Of a stretch of DNA of 64,000 bases, positions 21,869-32,240 are shown in pieces. A model generated the notes under the pieces. The model worked only from the letters and a program-made list of their open reading frames with translations. It did not search any database and was not told where the DNA came from. Position numbers and translations under genes: made by a program. Every line of letters begins with the position of its first letter. The stretch's first letter is position 1. The stretch lies in the NCBI RefSeq assembly GCF_002900365.1, contig NZ_CP025979.1, positions 2,294,001 through 2,358,000 on the forward strand, in the 5' to 3' direction. The stretch is from Escherichia marmotae (GTDB taxonomy: Bacteria > Pseudomonadota > Gammaproteobacteria > Enterobacterales > Enterobacteriaceae).

Positions 21869-22465
21869 TCAGGACGCAAGTCCCAGTGCGCGTTTGACAG
21901 GGCCAAAGCTGCGCCGATGGTGTTCGGTCGCACCGTGTTCAGCCAGTTTTTCCAGATGAAAAGCCGTTGGATACCCTTTGTGTTGGGCAAATCCATATTG
22001 TGGGTAAATGATGTCCAGCTCCGCCATTTCAGCATCGCGTGTCACTTTCGCCAGGATAGACGCCGCACTGATTTCCGGCACGCGACTGTCGCCTTTAACA
22101 ACCGCCATCGATGGCATCGGTAATTTCGGGCAGCGGTTACCATCAATCAACACATATTCCGGCGCAATATGCAGCCCCGCTACGGCACGCTGCATCGCCA
22201 GCATGGTTGCGTGTAAAATATTCAGTTCGTCGATTTCATGAGGTTCCGCGCGACCCAGACTCCAGCTTAACGCCTTCTCTTTGATCTCTTCACAGAGCGC
22301 CAGACGGCGTTTTTCACTCAGCTTTTTGGAATCATTCAACCCGACAATCGGGCGCGCCGGATCGAGGATCACGGCAGCGGTAACGACCGCACCGACCAAC
22401 GGCCCGCGCCCAACTTCATCCACACCTGCAACAAGCTGCGTATGCGGATAAACAAATTCGATCAT
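21869..22465 (-). CDS. rnhB: Ribonuclease HII
   Basis: Endonuclease of 198 residues that cuts 5' to single ribonucleotides in DNA and starts ribonucleotide excision repair. The GVDEVGRGPLVGAVV segment carries the first catalytic acidic pair (Asp16, Glu17). Further acidic residues lie in VLIDGNRCP and later helices. The start overlaps the lpxB stop by 4 nt, and dnaE follows, so a repair enzyme is co-expressed with the polymerase that inserts ribonucleotides. Confidence 0.97.
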   Translation of the reverse strand: MIEFVYPHTQLVAGVDEVGRGPLVGAVVTAAVILDPARPIVGLNDSKKLSEKRRLALCEEIKEKALSWSLGRAEPHEIDELNILHATMLAMQRAVAGLHIAPEYVLIDGNRCPKLPMPSMAVVKGDSRVPEISAASILAKVTRDAEMAELDIIYPQYGFAQHKGYPTAFHLEKLAEHGATEHHRRSFGPVKRALGLAS

Positions 22466-23610
22466 TGTGCTAACTCCAGAACGGCCTGTGCCGCCTGCTC
22501 ATCGGCATTGCAGCGGATCTGCTGATGCAGCTCGCGGAAAGTGTCGTGCATCGCATGGCTGGTTTTACCATTCGCCAACAGCGGTAACAGCGCCGCAGCC
22601 AGTTTTTGCGGCTCACACTCTTCCTGCAATAACTCTTTGACTAACTCTCTGCCCGCCAGCAAATTTGGCAGTGAGACATAATCAGTTTTCACCAGCCGTT
22701 TCGCCAGCCAGAAGGTGAAAGGCTTCATACGATAGCCCACCACCATCGGGCATTTCGCCAGCATACACTCCAGTGCTGCCGTGCCCGACGCCAGTAGCGC
22801 CGCATCGCTGGCGACCATCGCCTCACGGCCCATCCCATCCAGCAAATGAACCGACAGGTCTGGCGCGACTTCAGCTTTGATGCGTTCAAACTGCTCGCGG
22901 CGTTTGGCATTCACCAGCGGCACCACAATCTCAAGATCCGGATATGTCTGGCGCAAAAGCTGGGCCGTTTTCAGGAAATCGGCACTAAGCATTTCGACTT
23001 CCGCGCCACGGCTCCCCGGCAGCAACGCCAGGCAGTGGGCATCGTGAGGGATCCCCAACACATCTCGTGCGGCATTTTTATCTGGATCTAACGGCATGGC
23101 ATCAGCCATTGTGTGGCCGATAAAACGGCACGACACGTTGTATTTGTCGTAAAACGCTTTTTCGAAAGGCAGAAATGCGAGGACTAAATCAGTGGCTCTG
23201 CCTATTTTGAAAACGCGTTTCTGTCGCCACGCCCACACGGACGGACTGACATAATGAATGGTTTTGATACCCTGCTTTTTGAGGTTACCTTCGAGGGTAA
23301 TATTGAAGTCAGGCGCATCAATGCCAACAAAAACATCTGGCTTCAGTTCGCCAAAACGCTTTGTCAGATCGGCACGAATATGCAGTAAGCGACGCAGACG
23401 ACCAAGCACTTCAACAATGCCCATCACCGCCAGTTCTTCCATTTCGTACCAGGCTTCGCAGCCTTCAGCCTGCATCCGTGGCCCGGCAACACCGACAAAG
23501 CGGGCGTTGGGCACACGTTCTTTCAGAGCGCGGATTAAACCGGCTCCCAGGATATCGCCGGAGGTTTCTCCGGCGACCAGGGCAATCGTTAATGGACTCT
23601 GTTCAGCCAT
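22462..23610 (-). CDS. lpxB: Lipid-A-disaccharide synthase
   Basis: Membrane-associated GT-B (family GT19) glycosyltransferase of 382 residues that condenses UDP-2,3-diacylglucosamine with lipid X, forming the lipid A disaccharide. The N-terminal AGETSGDILGAGL motif and the late LASGTAALECMLAKCPMVVGY nucleotide-binding region are typical. It overlaps lpxA by 1 nt and rnhB by 4 nt, as expected for translational coupling in the lpx cluster. Confidence 0.98.
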   Translation of the reverse strand: MAEQSPLTIALVAGETSGDILGAGLIRALKERVPNARFVGVAGPRMQAEGCEAWYEMEELAVMGIVEVLGRLRRLLHIRADLTKRFGELKPDVFVGIDAPDFNITLEGNLKKQGIKTIHYVSPSVWAWRQKRVFKIGRATDLVLAFLPFEKAFYDKYNVSCRFIGHTMADAMPLDPDKNAARDVLGIPHDAHCLALLPGSRGAEVEMLSADFLKTAQLLRQTYPDLEIVVPLVNAKRREQFERIKAEVAPDLSVHLLDGMGREAMVASDAALLASGTAALECMLAKCPMVVGYRMKPFTFWLAKRLVKTDYVSLPNLLAGRELVKELLQEECEPQKLAAALLPLLANGKTSHAMHDTFRELHQQIRCNADEQAAQAVLELAQ

Positions 23611-24398
23611 TAACGAATCAGACCGCGCGTTGAGCGAGCAAAGAAATCGGCAAAGGCTTTCACTTCCGGATGCGTTTCCGCCAGTTCAGCAATTTCCGGT
23701 TTCACTTCATCAAGCGTTTTACCGCTGCGATAAATCAGCTTGTACGCATTGCGGATAGCGGTAATCGCCTCACGGCTGAATCCGCGGCGCTTCAGCCCTT
23801 CGATATTGACACCGAACGGCGTTGCGTGGTTACCCTGCGCAATGACATAAGGAGGGACGTCCTGTGCCACACCGGAGCAACCGCCAACCATCACATGCGC
23901 ACCAATGATGCAGAACTGATGGACTGCGGTCATGCCGCCGATGATCGCAAAGTCGTCTACCGATACGTGCCCCGCCAGCGTTGCGTTGTTGGCGAGAATG
24001 CAGCGGTTACCTACCGTACAATCGTGCGCAATGTGCGCATTGATCATCAGTAAGTTGTCGCTGCCCACCTTCGTCAATCCACCGCCCTGGACTGTGCCAC
24101 GATGAATGGTGACGCTTTCGCGAATGCGGTTACGATCGCCAATCTCCACACGGGTCGGTTCGCCAGCATATTTCAGATCCTGGTTAACTTCACCGATGGA
24201 GGCGAACTGATAAATCTCATTGTCGCGGCCAATTTTAGTATGACCATTCACGACAACGTGAGATTTCAGTACGGTATTCTCACCAATTTCGACATGGGGT
24301 CCAACGATACAAAAAGGACCAATGTGAGCGTTGGCACCAATCGACGCGCCCTCTTCCACAATGGCGGTTGGATGCACAAAGGCGGATTTATCAATCAC
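23610..24398 (-). CDS. lpxA: UDP-GlcNAc O-acyltransferase, first step of lipid A
   Basis: Homotrimeric left-handed beta-helix enzyme of 262 residues that transfers R-3-hydroxymyristate from ACP to the 3-OH of UDP-GlcNAc. Repeated hexapeptides (IGANAHIGPFCIVGPHVEIGEN and on) fill the first two thirds. The catalytic His125 lies in the MINAHIAHDCTVGN stretch. A helical C-terminal domain follows. It lies 3 nt from fabZ, with which it competes for 3-hydroxymyristoyl-ACP, and overlaps lpxB. Confidence 0.98.
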   Translation of the reverse strand: MIDKSAFVHPTAIVEEGASIGANAHIGPFCIVGPHVEIGENTVLKSHVVVNGHTKIGRDNEIYQFASIGEVNQDLKYAGEPTRVEIGDRNRIRESVTIHRGTVQGGGLTKVGSDNLLMINAHIAHDCTVGNRCILANNATLAGHVSVDDFAIIGGMTAVHQFCIIGAHVMVGGCSGVAQDVPPYVIAQGNHATPFGVNIEGLKRRGFSREAITAIRNAYKLIYRSGKTLDEVKPEIAELAETHPEVKAFADFFARSTRGLIR

Positions 24399-24401
24399 GT
24401 A

Positions 24402-24857
24402 TCAGGCCTCCCGGCTACGAGCACACATCATCGTTGCTTCGCAAACTACCTTACCGTCGACCAGAGCAACCCCTTTAAAACGGGTCAGGCCACGGCGCGT
24501 TTTTTCGAAAGTGACTTCCATGATCATTTGATCGCCTGGTACAACCGGGCGCTTGAAGCGCGCTTCATCAATACCGGCGAAGTAGTAAAGTTCACCCGGT
24601 TCCAGTTTTCCTACGCTTTTAAACGCCAGAATACCTGTTGCCTGTGCCATAGCTTCCAGAATCAGCACTCCCGGGAAAATCGGTTTTCCAGGGAAATGGC
24701 CCTGGAAGAATGGCTCATTGACAGAGACATTTTTAACTGCGCGCAGAAAACGACCTTCTTCAAAATCCAGCACGCGATCCACCAGTAAGAATGGGAAACG
24801 GTGCGGTAGAAGTTCTAAAATCTCTTCAATCTGCAGAGTATGAGTGTTAGTAGTCAA
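24402..24857 (-). CDS. fabZ: 3-hydroxyacyl-ACP dehydratase, TTG start
   Basis: Hot-dog-fold dehydratase of 151 residues in the fatty-acid elongation cycle. The active-site His lies in the [16 protein letters not shown] stretch and the catalytic Glu in [11 protein letters not shown]. The start used is the TTG at 24857 ([13 protein letters not shown]), placed after GGAAGAG. An upstream in-frame ATG would add 31 residues unlike the family. It sits between lpxD and lpxA and balances membrane phospholipid against lipid A by using the same hydroxymyristoyl-ACP. Confidence 0.95.
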
Positions 24858-24961
24858 GATACTCTTCCTGTCAAAATATAAGAAACGATAATAATAACAC
24901 GGCCTGCCGCAATCGTAAGAATGAGACAGGCCGTAAAGTTTGGCGAACAATAGATGGAACG

Positions 24962-25987
24962 TTAGTCTTGCTGATTAACCTTGCGCTCAAGCGATTTCAG
25001 ACGCTTGCTCATATCATCAATGTTCATCACCAGTGCAGCGGTTTTGCGCCAGACTTTGTTGGGTTGCAGCGGAATGCCTGAGGAATAGACGCCAGGTTCA
25101 GTAATAGGACGCATCACCATACCCATGCCCGTAACCGTCACTTTATCGCATATTTCCATATGCCCGTTGATTACGCTGGCACCGCCGATCATGCAGTAAC
25201 GACCAATTTTCAGGCTGCCCGCCATAATGACGCCACCGGCAACCGCCGTATTGTCGCCAATCACGACGTTATGTGCAATCTGACACTGATTATCAATGAT
25301 CACGCCATTGCCGATCACCGTGTCATCCAGCGCGCCGCGATCGATGGTAGTACAGGCACCAATCTCCACGCGATCGCCAATAATCACGCGACCAATCTGT
25401 GGGATCTTCACCCAGTTACCACGATCGTTGGCATAGCCAAAGCCGTCTGCACCGATCACAGTTCCGGATTGGATCAGGCAATTCTGACCGATCTGGATCT
25501 CATGGTAAATGGTTACGTTCGCCCAAAGGCGCGAACCTGCGCCGATTTTGCTGTTTTTACCAACGAAGCAACCGGCACCGATAATCACGTTATCACCCAG
25601 CTCAACGCCGGACTCAATGACCGCGTTAGCGCCAATTGAGACGTTGTTACCCAGCTTCGCCGTTGCATCAATCACCGCACTTGGTGCAATGTTCTGCGCG
25701 GGCTGCGGCGTGGTATCTAAAATTTGCGCCATGCGCGCGTAAGTCAGGTAGGGATTCTTCACTACCAGTGCGGCACTTTTCGCGAAAGGAAGATCGTCCT
25801 GGGTCATCACAACCGCGGACGCCTGGCACAAGCCTAAATGTTCACGGTATTTAGGATTAACCATGAACGTAATATGACCTGTTTGTGCAGATTGCATGGA
25901 CGCAACGCCGGTGATGACGATATCGCCATCACCGTGTAGTTCTGCATCCAACTGCTGCGCTAAATCAGCCAGTCGAATTGAAGGCAT
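24962..25987 (-). CDS. lpxD: UDP-3-O-(3-hydroxymyristoyl)glucosamine N-acyltransferase
   Basis: Trimeric acyltransferase of 341 residues that adds the N-linked hydroxymyristate, the third step of lipid A synthesis. An N-terminal uridine-binding domain (ADLAQQLDAELHG) is followed by a long left-handed beta-helix of hexapeptide repeats with the catalytic His in the NQCQIAHNVVIGD segment. A C-terminal helix that contacts ACP comes last. It begins 3 nt behind the skp stop, and 104 nt separate it from fabZ. Confidence 0.98.
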   Translation of the reverse strand: MPSIRLADLAQQLDAELHGDGDIVITGVASMQSAQTGHITFMVNPKYREHLGLCQASAVVMTQDDLPFAKSAALVVKNPYLTYARMAQILDTTPQPAQNIAPSAVIDATAKLGNNVSIGANAVIESGVELGDNVIIGAGCFVGKNSKIGAGSRLWANVTIYHEIQIGQNCLIQSGTVIGADGFGYANDRGNWVKIPQIGRVIIGDRVEIGACTTIDRGALDDTVIGNGVIIDNQCQIAHNVVIGDNTAVAGGVIMAGSLKIGRYCMIGGASVINGHMEICDKVTVTGMGMVMRPITEPGVYSSGIPLQPNKVWRKTAALVMNIDDMSKRLKSLERKVNQQD

Positions 25988-25990
25988 TAC

Positions 25991-26476
25991 TTATTTAACC
26001 TGTTTCAGTACGTCGGCAGTGATGTCTTTTACATCGCTGCTGTTGTAAGCAACGGCGTTTGCATCAACAACCAGATCGATGCTCTGGCTGCTGGCAACGG
26101 ATTTCACAGCAGTCTGGATACGAGTAACCAGTTTGCCGCGTTCTTCGTTGGAACGACGTGCGCGATCTTGTTCAAAAGCCTGCGCTTTCTGAGCAAAAGT
26201 CTGGCGCTGAGCCATCACGTCTTTTTCCAGCTTAGTACGATCGCTACCGGCTTTCATGGACTGCAGCTTTTTCATTTTAGCCTGCAGATCGGTTTCCATA
26301 CGCTGCAGTTCGCTGGCACGGCCTTTGAACTCATTTTCCAGCGTGTTAGAAACACCGGTTTTCTGTGCTACCTGCTGGAACAGGCTACCCATATTGACGA
26401 TTGCAATTTTGTCAGCCGCCTGAGCAGAAGTTGCCAGTGCTAAACCGAGACCTGCAGCTAATAACCACTTTTTCAC
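25991..26476 (-). CDS. skp: Periplasmic chaperone for outer-membrane proteins, GTG start
   Basis: Skp (OmpH, HlpA), 161 residues, is a trimeric jellyfish-shaped chaperone that holds unfolded OMPs in the periplasm on the way to BamA. A 20-residue signal peptide ends at TSAQA before ADKIAIVN. The middle is rich in long charged helices (ASELQRMETDLQAKMKKLQS) forming the tentacles. The start is the GTG at 26476 after AAGGAG; the upstream extension is not signal-like. It lies between bamA and lpxD, both serving outer-membrane assembly. Confidence 0.97.
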   Translation of the reverse strand: MKKWLLAAGLGLALATSAQAADKIAIVNMGSLFQQVAQKTGVSNTLENEFKGRASELQRMETDLQAKMKKLQSMKAGSDRTKLEKDVMAQRQTFAQKAQAFEQDRARRSNEERGKLVTRIQTAVKSVASSQSIDLVVDANAVAYNSSDVKDITADVLKQVK

Positions 26477-26597
26477 AATAAACTCCTTACCATCCCATTT
26501 GCACCGGAAGGTGCAGTTCTTTGCGTGGCCCGGCGATCTTATAAAGATCGCCAAAAGTCATCGCTACACTACCACTACATTCCTTTGTGGAGAACAC

Positions 26598-29030
26598 TTA
26601 CCAGGTTTTACCAATGTTAAACTGGAACTGTTCTGCTTTGTCTCCATCGTACTTTTTGAACGGCTGGGCGTAGGAGAACACCAACGGCCCCAATGGGGAC
26701 ATCCATTGTAATGCGATACCCGCAGACATACGGATATTGCTTGGATCACTATAGTCCGGATATCCAGAATATTGGCTGGAATCCCAGTTTGTATCCCAAA
26801 CAGTACCCATATCCCAGAAGAAGGAAGTGCGGACTGAGTTAGCATACTTGTCGCTAATGAACGGTGTCGGGGTGATGAGTTCGAGGCTGGCAACCGCCAT
26901 GGCGTTACCGCCTACAGCATCATCCGATTTACACAGATCTTTTGCGCCGTCCTGAGTCGCACATTCGTAGTCGTAGTCCGGATCATAATTACTGGCCTGA
27001 TGAGGGAAGTAAACCGCTTTCGGACCAATGGTGTTGGACTGGAAGCCACGCACGGTGCTGGAACCACCGGCATAGAAGTTTTCATAGAACGGCATCTCTT
27101 TGCCGCCTAAGCCATCACCGTAACCCCAACGAGTACGGCCCAGCACAACCCATTTGTGATCGTCGTCGATCGGCACATAGGTCGCCGTGTCTAACGTCAC
27201 TTTGTAGTATTCGTTATCCGATCCCGGAATGGTCACTTTACCCGTCAGGTTGACACGCGAACCATCCGTCGGGAAGTAACCACGGTCGAGCTTGTTATAG
27301 GTCCAGCCATAGTTGAACGTGAAGTCGTCCGTTTTGAAGCTGTTATCTTGATCAGAGGTGCTCGGATGTTCACCCATAGAGTAGAGATAACGCCACATCG
27401 CGACCTGCGGCTGCATGTTAGACAAGGAGTTATGTACATAACCCAGACCTGCACGCAGCGAGTTGTATTCGTTAACCGGGAAGCCTAACGTCACGTCTGT
27501 ACCATAACTCTTGTTGGTATAGTCGGACAGGTCGGCGTCATCTGCCTGGAAGTCATTATAGAAGACACGACCACCAAGGCTTACGCCATCTACAGTGAAG
27601 TATGGGTTGGTAACGGACAGTTCAGCATAGGTCTGGTAATCGTTTTTAGTACCGTTAATACCAACAGCATAACCCGTACCTAACCAGTTATCCTGCTGTA
27701 CGCCCGCCTGGAAGCTCACGCCACTTTCTGTACCGTAACCAATACCGAAGTTGAAGCTACCGGTGTTACGTTCTTTGACCTTGTAAACCACATCAACCTG
27801 GTCCGGACTACCCGGAACACGTTGGGTATCGGTATCAACCGTTTCAAAGAAGCCCAGACGATTCAGACGTTCTTTGCCCTGATCAACCAAATCGCTGCCT
27901 AACCAGGCACCTTCCATCTGGCGCATTTCACGGCGCAGGACGGCATCTTTCGATGTGTCGTTACCTTCAAAACGGATCTTACGCACGTAGAAACGGTTAC
28001 CCGCATCGACATTCACACGTAATTTAACGGTTTTGTCGGCATCGTTAATTTCAGGCATCGACTGTACGCGCGGATAGGCATAACCATAGCGACCGAGAAG
28101 CTTTTTAATATCATCTTCCATTTTGGTCACTTTGGTGCCGTTATACAGCTCACCCGGCTCGATTTTCGTCAGTTGCTCAATTTCAGCGGAGTGGCCGGCA
28201 AGATTGCCGCTCACTTCAACACCAGAGAGCTTATACTGATCGCCTTCGGTGATGTTCACCGTGACGTAGATACCTTTCTTATCAGGCGTCAGACTGACCT
28301 GAGTCGAGTCAATGTTGAAACGGGCATAACCGCGATCCAGATAGTAACTGCGCAGGGTTTCAAGATCGCCCGCCAGTTTCTGTTTCTGGTATTTACGATC
28401 ACCTACCACGTTCCACCACGGCACTTCGTCACGCAGTTGGAAATGAGAGATCAGTTCGTCGGTGGTGAAAGCATGGTTACCAACAATGTTGATTTGCTGG
28501 ATTTCTGCTGACACACCTTCCTGGAACACCACTTTAAGGTCAACACGGTTACGCGGCAGTGGTGTCACGACAGCTTTTACGCTGGCGCTGTATTTACCGA
28601 CGCTGTAGTAGAAGTCTTCCAGACCTTTTTCGATATCAGCAATGGTGGTGCGATCAAGAGATTCGCCCACACGCACGCCAGAAGCCTCGAGGTTTTGCTT
28701 CAGCATGTCATCTTTCACCGATTTGTTACCGGAGAAAGTGATGCTGGCAATGGTCGGACGTTCTTTTACCTGAACCAGAAGGGTATCACCATCACGAAGG
28801 ACGCGAACATCCTCAAAGTTGCCGGTAGCAAACAGAGCGCGAATGGTATTACTGATATCTTCATCATTAACCGTGTCGCCTGTGCGCACCGGCATACTGA
28901 GGAGGGCCGCACCAACGGCGACACGCTGAAGGCCTTCGAAATGAATGTCTTTCACTACGAACCCTTCAGCACCGTATACGGTGGCGCTGCTAAACAGCAG
29001 CGACGCTATGAGCAACTTTTTCATCGCCAT
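26598..29030 (-). CDS. bamA: Outer-membrane protein assembly factor, core of the BAM complex
   Basis: Essential Omp85-family protein of 810 residues that folds beta-barrel proteins into the outer membrane. It has a 20-residue signal peptide ([20 protein letters not shown]), five POTRA domains to about residue 420 and a 16-strand barrel. The conserved VRGFQ motif of loop 6 lies near residue 660. The protein ends in aromatic Trp (FQFNIGKTW), a typical OMP insertion signal. It is followed by skp. Only a few substitutions from K-12 are apparent from memory, all conservative. Confidence 0.98.
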
Positions 29031-29059
29031 CGTTATTATGCGTTCTTCCTAACTAACTC

Positions 29060-30412
29060 TCATAACCGAGAGAAATCATTGAAAAGTGCAAGCCCCATTA
29101 ACAACACCAGCAGAATCGAGCCAATGCGATAACAAAAGTCTTGAACCCGCTCGGATACCGGTCCGCCCTTGATCTTTTCGATCGCAAGGAACAGCAGATG
29201 CCCCCCGTCAAGTACGGGCAACGGAAACAGGTTAATTATCCCTAAGTTCACGCTAATAAGCGCAAGAAACGGCAGATAATAAACAACCCCGAGTTCCGCT
29301 GTCATCCCAGCCCCCTTGGCGATAGAGATCGGCCCACTGAGGTTGTTCAGTTTCACATCACCGGTGATCAATTTTCCCAGCATACTGACCGTCAGCTTCA
29401 TCAACTGCCACGTTTTGTCCGTGGCTTCGACGATGGCGTTGAACGGCCCATACTGGCGTACAACTTTATACTCATCTGGCAAAGGAATGACTTTCGGCTC
29501 AATACCGACAAAGCCAATCGCCTTGCCATTACCCGGTTTGCTCTCCGGGACTAATGTTAAAGACAAGGGACTCCCCTGCCTTTCAATTTCCAACGCTAAG
29601 GCTTTACCCGGGTTATCCCGGACAAGCATCACAAACGCCACCCATTGCGTTAATGGCTGACCATCGACTTTAACGATCCTGTCGCCTGCTTGCAAACCCG
29701 CCTTGCTTGCCGCTGAGTTTGGCTGCACATTTTCCAGTACAGGTTCAATTTGCGGCCCACGGGGACGAATCCCCAAAGAAGATACAGGATCTTCTTTATC
29801 AGGCTCAAACGCCCAGTGACGTAAATCGAGCCTTACATCGCGTCGCAGGTCGCTGCCGAATGGTGCTACGGTAACGGTGGTACTTTCATCGCCAATTTTA
29901 TCGACCAACTGCAAACGCACAGCATCCCAATCAGGCGTTTCGATACCATCAACAGCTTTTAGTTCCGTACCTGGTGCAATTTGTGCTTGCGCAGCTATCG
30001 AGTTGGGTAATATTTCGCCAACCACCGGACGAACACCAGGCACGCCAATGATAAAAACCAGCCAGTAGGCAAAGATAGCAAAAATGAAGTTTGCAACCGG
30101 ACCTGCGGCTATAATCGCCGCACGTTGGCCGACAGATTTATTATTGAAGGCCTGGTGGCGGAGTTCCGGAACAACCGGTTCTGCGCGCTCATCCAGCATT
30201 TTGACATAACCGCCCAACGGGATCAGGGCGATGACATATTCAGTGCCTGACTTATCAGTCCGGCGCCAGAGCGCCTTACCAAAGCCTATCGAGAATCGCT
30301 CAACGCGGACACCACAACGCCGGGCAACCCAGAAATGACCAAATTCATGCACGGTGATAAGCACACCCAGTGCAACGATGAACGAAGCCAAATCCCAGAG
30401 AAAACTCAGCAT
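29060..30412 (-). CDS. rseP: Site-2 intramembrane metalloprotease of the sigma-E pathway
   Basis: RseP (YaeL), 450 residues, cuts the anti-sigma factor RseA inside the inner membrane after DegS cleavage, releasing sigma-E. It also removes leftover signal peptides. The zinc motif HEFGH is at 22-26, and the second ligand Asp lies in PLPVLDGG near residue 400. Two periplasmic PDZ domains lie between. The start at 30412 (MLSFLWDLA) is chosen because the ORF extension to 30457 is not family-like. It sits between cdsA (11 nt) and bamA (29 nt), all minus strand. Confidence 0.98.
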   Translation of the reverse strand: MLSFLWDLASFIVALGVLITVHEFGHFWVARRCGVRVERFSIGFGKALWRRTDKSGTEYVIALIPLGGYVKMLDERAEPVVPELRHQAFNNKSVGQRAAIIAAGPVANFIFAIFAYWLVFIIGVPGVRPVVGEILPNSIAAQAQIAPGTELKAVDGIETPDWDAVRLQLVDKIGDESTTVTVAPFGSDLRRDVRLDLRHWAFEPDKEDPVSSLGIRPRGPQIEPVLENVQPNSAASKAGLQAGDRIVKVDGQPLTQWVAFVMLVRDNPGKALALEIERQGSPLSLTLVPESKPGNGKAIGFVGIEPKVIPLPDEYKVVRQYGPFNAIVEATDKTWQLMKLTVSMLGKLITGDVKLNNLSGPISIAKGAGMTAELGVVYYLPFLALISVNLGIINLFPLPVLDGGHLLFLAIEKIKGGPVSERVQDFCYRIGSILLVLLMGLALFNDFSRL

Positions 30413-30423
30413 AATACCTTCCG

Positions 30424-31281
30424 TCAAAGCGTCCTGAATACCAGCAACAACAGACAAGCAAAGACCGGCACCGCAGCCGTCAGGCTATCAATACGATCCA
30501 AAATACCGCCGTGTCCTGGAATTAAATGACCGCTGTCCTTAATTCCTGCTTCACGCTTAAACATGCTCTCGGTCAAGTCGCCTAACACTGAGGCTAACGC
30601 CGCGACAATAGAGCAAATGAGTAAGGTGATAGGTGCAACGTTCAAATTCGCCCACATGCCGTAACCCCATGAGATTACCGCTGCGGTCGCGAGTCCGCCA
30701 ATAAAGCCCTGCCAGGTCTTGCCTGGAGAAACCTTCGGTGCCAACTTATGTTTGCCAAACAATTTGCCAAACATATATGCGCCAGAGTCGGCTCCCCAGA
30801 CCAGGATCATGACATAGAGCAGCCATATCGCGCCACTGTAATGATTCTCGTCATAGTGCCATGTCCGTAACGCCAGCATGCCCCAAAAGAAGGGAACAAT
30901 GGTTAATACACCAAAGATAATGCGCAATGTTTTGGAGTTTCGCCAGATTGCCGCAGAACCGGGGTAGAATAACACCAATAACAACGCAGCAACCCACCAG
31001 CCAAGCGAAGCCCAAAGCGAGACTTCAACCAGCGGTTGATGGATATTTCGGTGATATTCTGGCAACAGAAAAAGCATCAGCGCCAGCAATAACCCGCACA
31101 GCACCGCCAGCCATACCCGCTGCGAGCGAGTGGTAAAACCGCTAAGCTGTCCCCATTCCCACGCTGCCAGCATACAGACCACCAGCGTAACAATAGCGAA
31201 CCCCACCGGCGGCAACAGAAACAGTGCCGCGATGACTACGGGTATTAAAACAAAAGCAGATATCAGGCGATACTTCAGCAA
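30424..31281 (-). CDS. cdsA: Phosphatidate cytidylyltransferase
   Basis: Integral inner-membrane enzyme of 285 residues with about eight hydrophobic segments that makes CDP-diacylglycerol from CTP and phosphatidic acid, the branch point for all phospholipids. The family signature SMFKREAGIKDSGHLIPGHG with the following GILDRIDSL is complete near the C terminus. It follows uppS by 12 nt and precedes rseP by 11 nt, so it is an internal gene of this operon. Confidence 0.98.
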   Translation of the reverse strand: MLKYRLISAFVLIPVVIAALFLLPPVGFAIVTLVVCMLAAWEWGQLSGFTTRSQRVWLAVLCGLLLALMLFLLPEYHRNIHQPLVEVSLWASLGWWVAALLLVLFYPGSAAIWRNSKTLRIIFGVLTIVPFFWGMLALRTWHYDENHYSGAIWLLYVMILVWGADSGAYMFGKLFGKHKLAPKVSPGKTWQGFIGGLATAAVISWGYGMWANLNVAPITLLICSIVAALASVLGDLTESMFKREAGIKDSGHLIPGHGGILDRIDSLTAAVPVFACLLLLVFRTL

Positions 31282-31293
31282 AAGCGACCCCCA

Positions 31294-32055
31294 TCAGGCT
31301 GTTTCATCACCAGGCTCGGTGCCGCCGAAACGACGCTCTCGATTAGCAAAGGCATTTAACGCCCCTTCAAAGTCTTGTTCATCGAAATCGGGCCAGAGAA
31401 CATCTGTAAAGTAAAGTTCGGCATAGGCAATTTGCCAAAGCAAAAAGTTACTAATGCGATGCTCTCCCCCAGTCCTAATTACTAAATCTACAGGGGCCAG
31501 TTCATGCATACAGACATGCTGGTTTAGCATCTCTTCATCTATCTGATCCGGTTGCAGATTTCCTTGCTGCACCTTTTCAGCCAGTTGCCTGACGCCCTGG
31601 ACTATATCCCAACGTCCACCGTAGTTCGCCGCAATATTCAACGTCAGACCGGTATTCCCGGCAGTTAACGCTTCAGATTTACGAATACGTTCTTGCAAAC
31701 GCGAGTTAAAGCGACTGGTATCGCCAATAATACGCAGACGCACGTTATGCCGATGCAGGCTTTTTACTTCGCTATCAAGCGCCCACACAAACAGTTCCAT
31801 TAACGCACTGACTTCCTGCGCTGGTCGGTTCCAGTTTTCACTACTAAAGGCATACAGCGTTAACGCCTCAATACCGTTGTTGGCCGCAAAAGAGACCGCC
31901 CGACGGACCGATTTAGCCCCGGCTTTATGCCCGAAGGCACGAATTTTCCCTTGCTTTTTTGCCCAGCGCCCGTTGCCATCCATAATGATCGCGACATGGC
32001 GACAGCCATGAACTGGCAATTTTTCGCTAAGTGGTTGAGTAGCAGACAACATCAC
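31294..32055 (-). CDS. uppS: Undecaprenyl diphosphate synthase
   Basis: UppS (IspU), 253 residues, a cis-prenyltransferase that adds eight isopentenyl units to farnesyl diphosphate, giving the C55 lipid carrier for peptidoglycan and O-antigen. Catalytic Asp26 is in IIMDGNGRWAKK. The late RTGGEHRISNFLLWQ and AYAELYF segments match the conserved regions IV-V of the family. Its substrate pathway begins with Dxr, encoded next upstream on the same strand but separated by a terminator. Confidence 0.97.
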   Translation of the reverse strand: MMLSATQPLSEKLPVHGCRHVAIIMDGNGRWAKKQGKIRAFGHKAGAKSVRRAVSFAANNGIEALTLYAFSSENWNRPAQEVSALMELFVWALDSEVKSLHRHNVRLRIIGDTSRFNSRLQERIRKSEALTAGNTGLTLNIAANYGGRWDIVQGVRQLAEKVQQGNLQPDQIDEEMLNQHVCMHELAPVDLVIRTGGEHRISNFLLWQIAYAELYFTDVLWPDFDEQDFEGALNAFANRERRFGGTEPGDETA

Positions 32056-32110
32056 GCGTTTCTTATTCCCTGAAAGGGTTTACGGTACTCAGGAATACTG
32101 AAGCCTATAC

Positions 32111-32139
32111 AAAAAAAAGCCGTGTCAAACCACGGCATA
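32111..32139 (-). terminator. Intrinsic terminator between dxr and uppS
   Basis: On the minus strand, GCCGTGG-TTTGA-CACGGC is followed by eight T residues, about 100 nt behind the dxr stop. It should separate dxr from the uppS-cdsA-rseP unit, which then needs its own promoter in the roughly 55 nt up to uppS. Confidence 0.85.
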
Positions 32140-32240
32140 CCTGACCTTAGAAAGCCAACTACTTACGATCAGATGGCGCAGACTATATCACTGAAGCCCT
32201 ACGCTAACAAATAGCACGACTCTCTGTAGCCGGATTATCC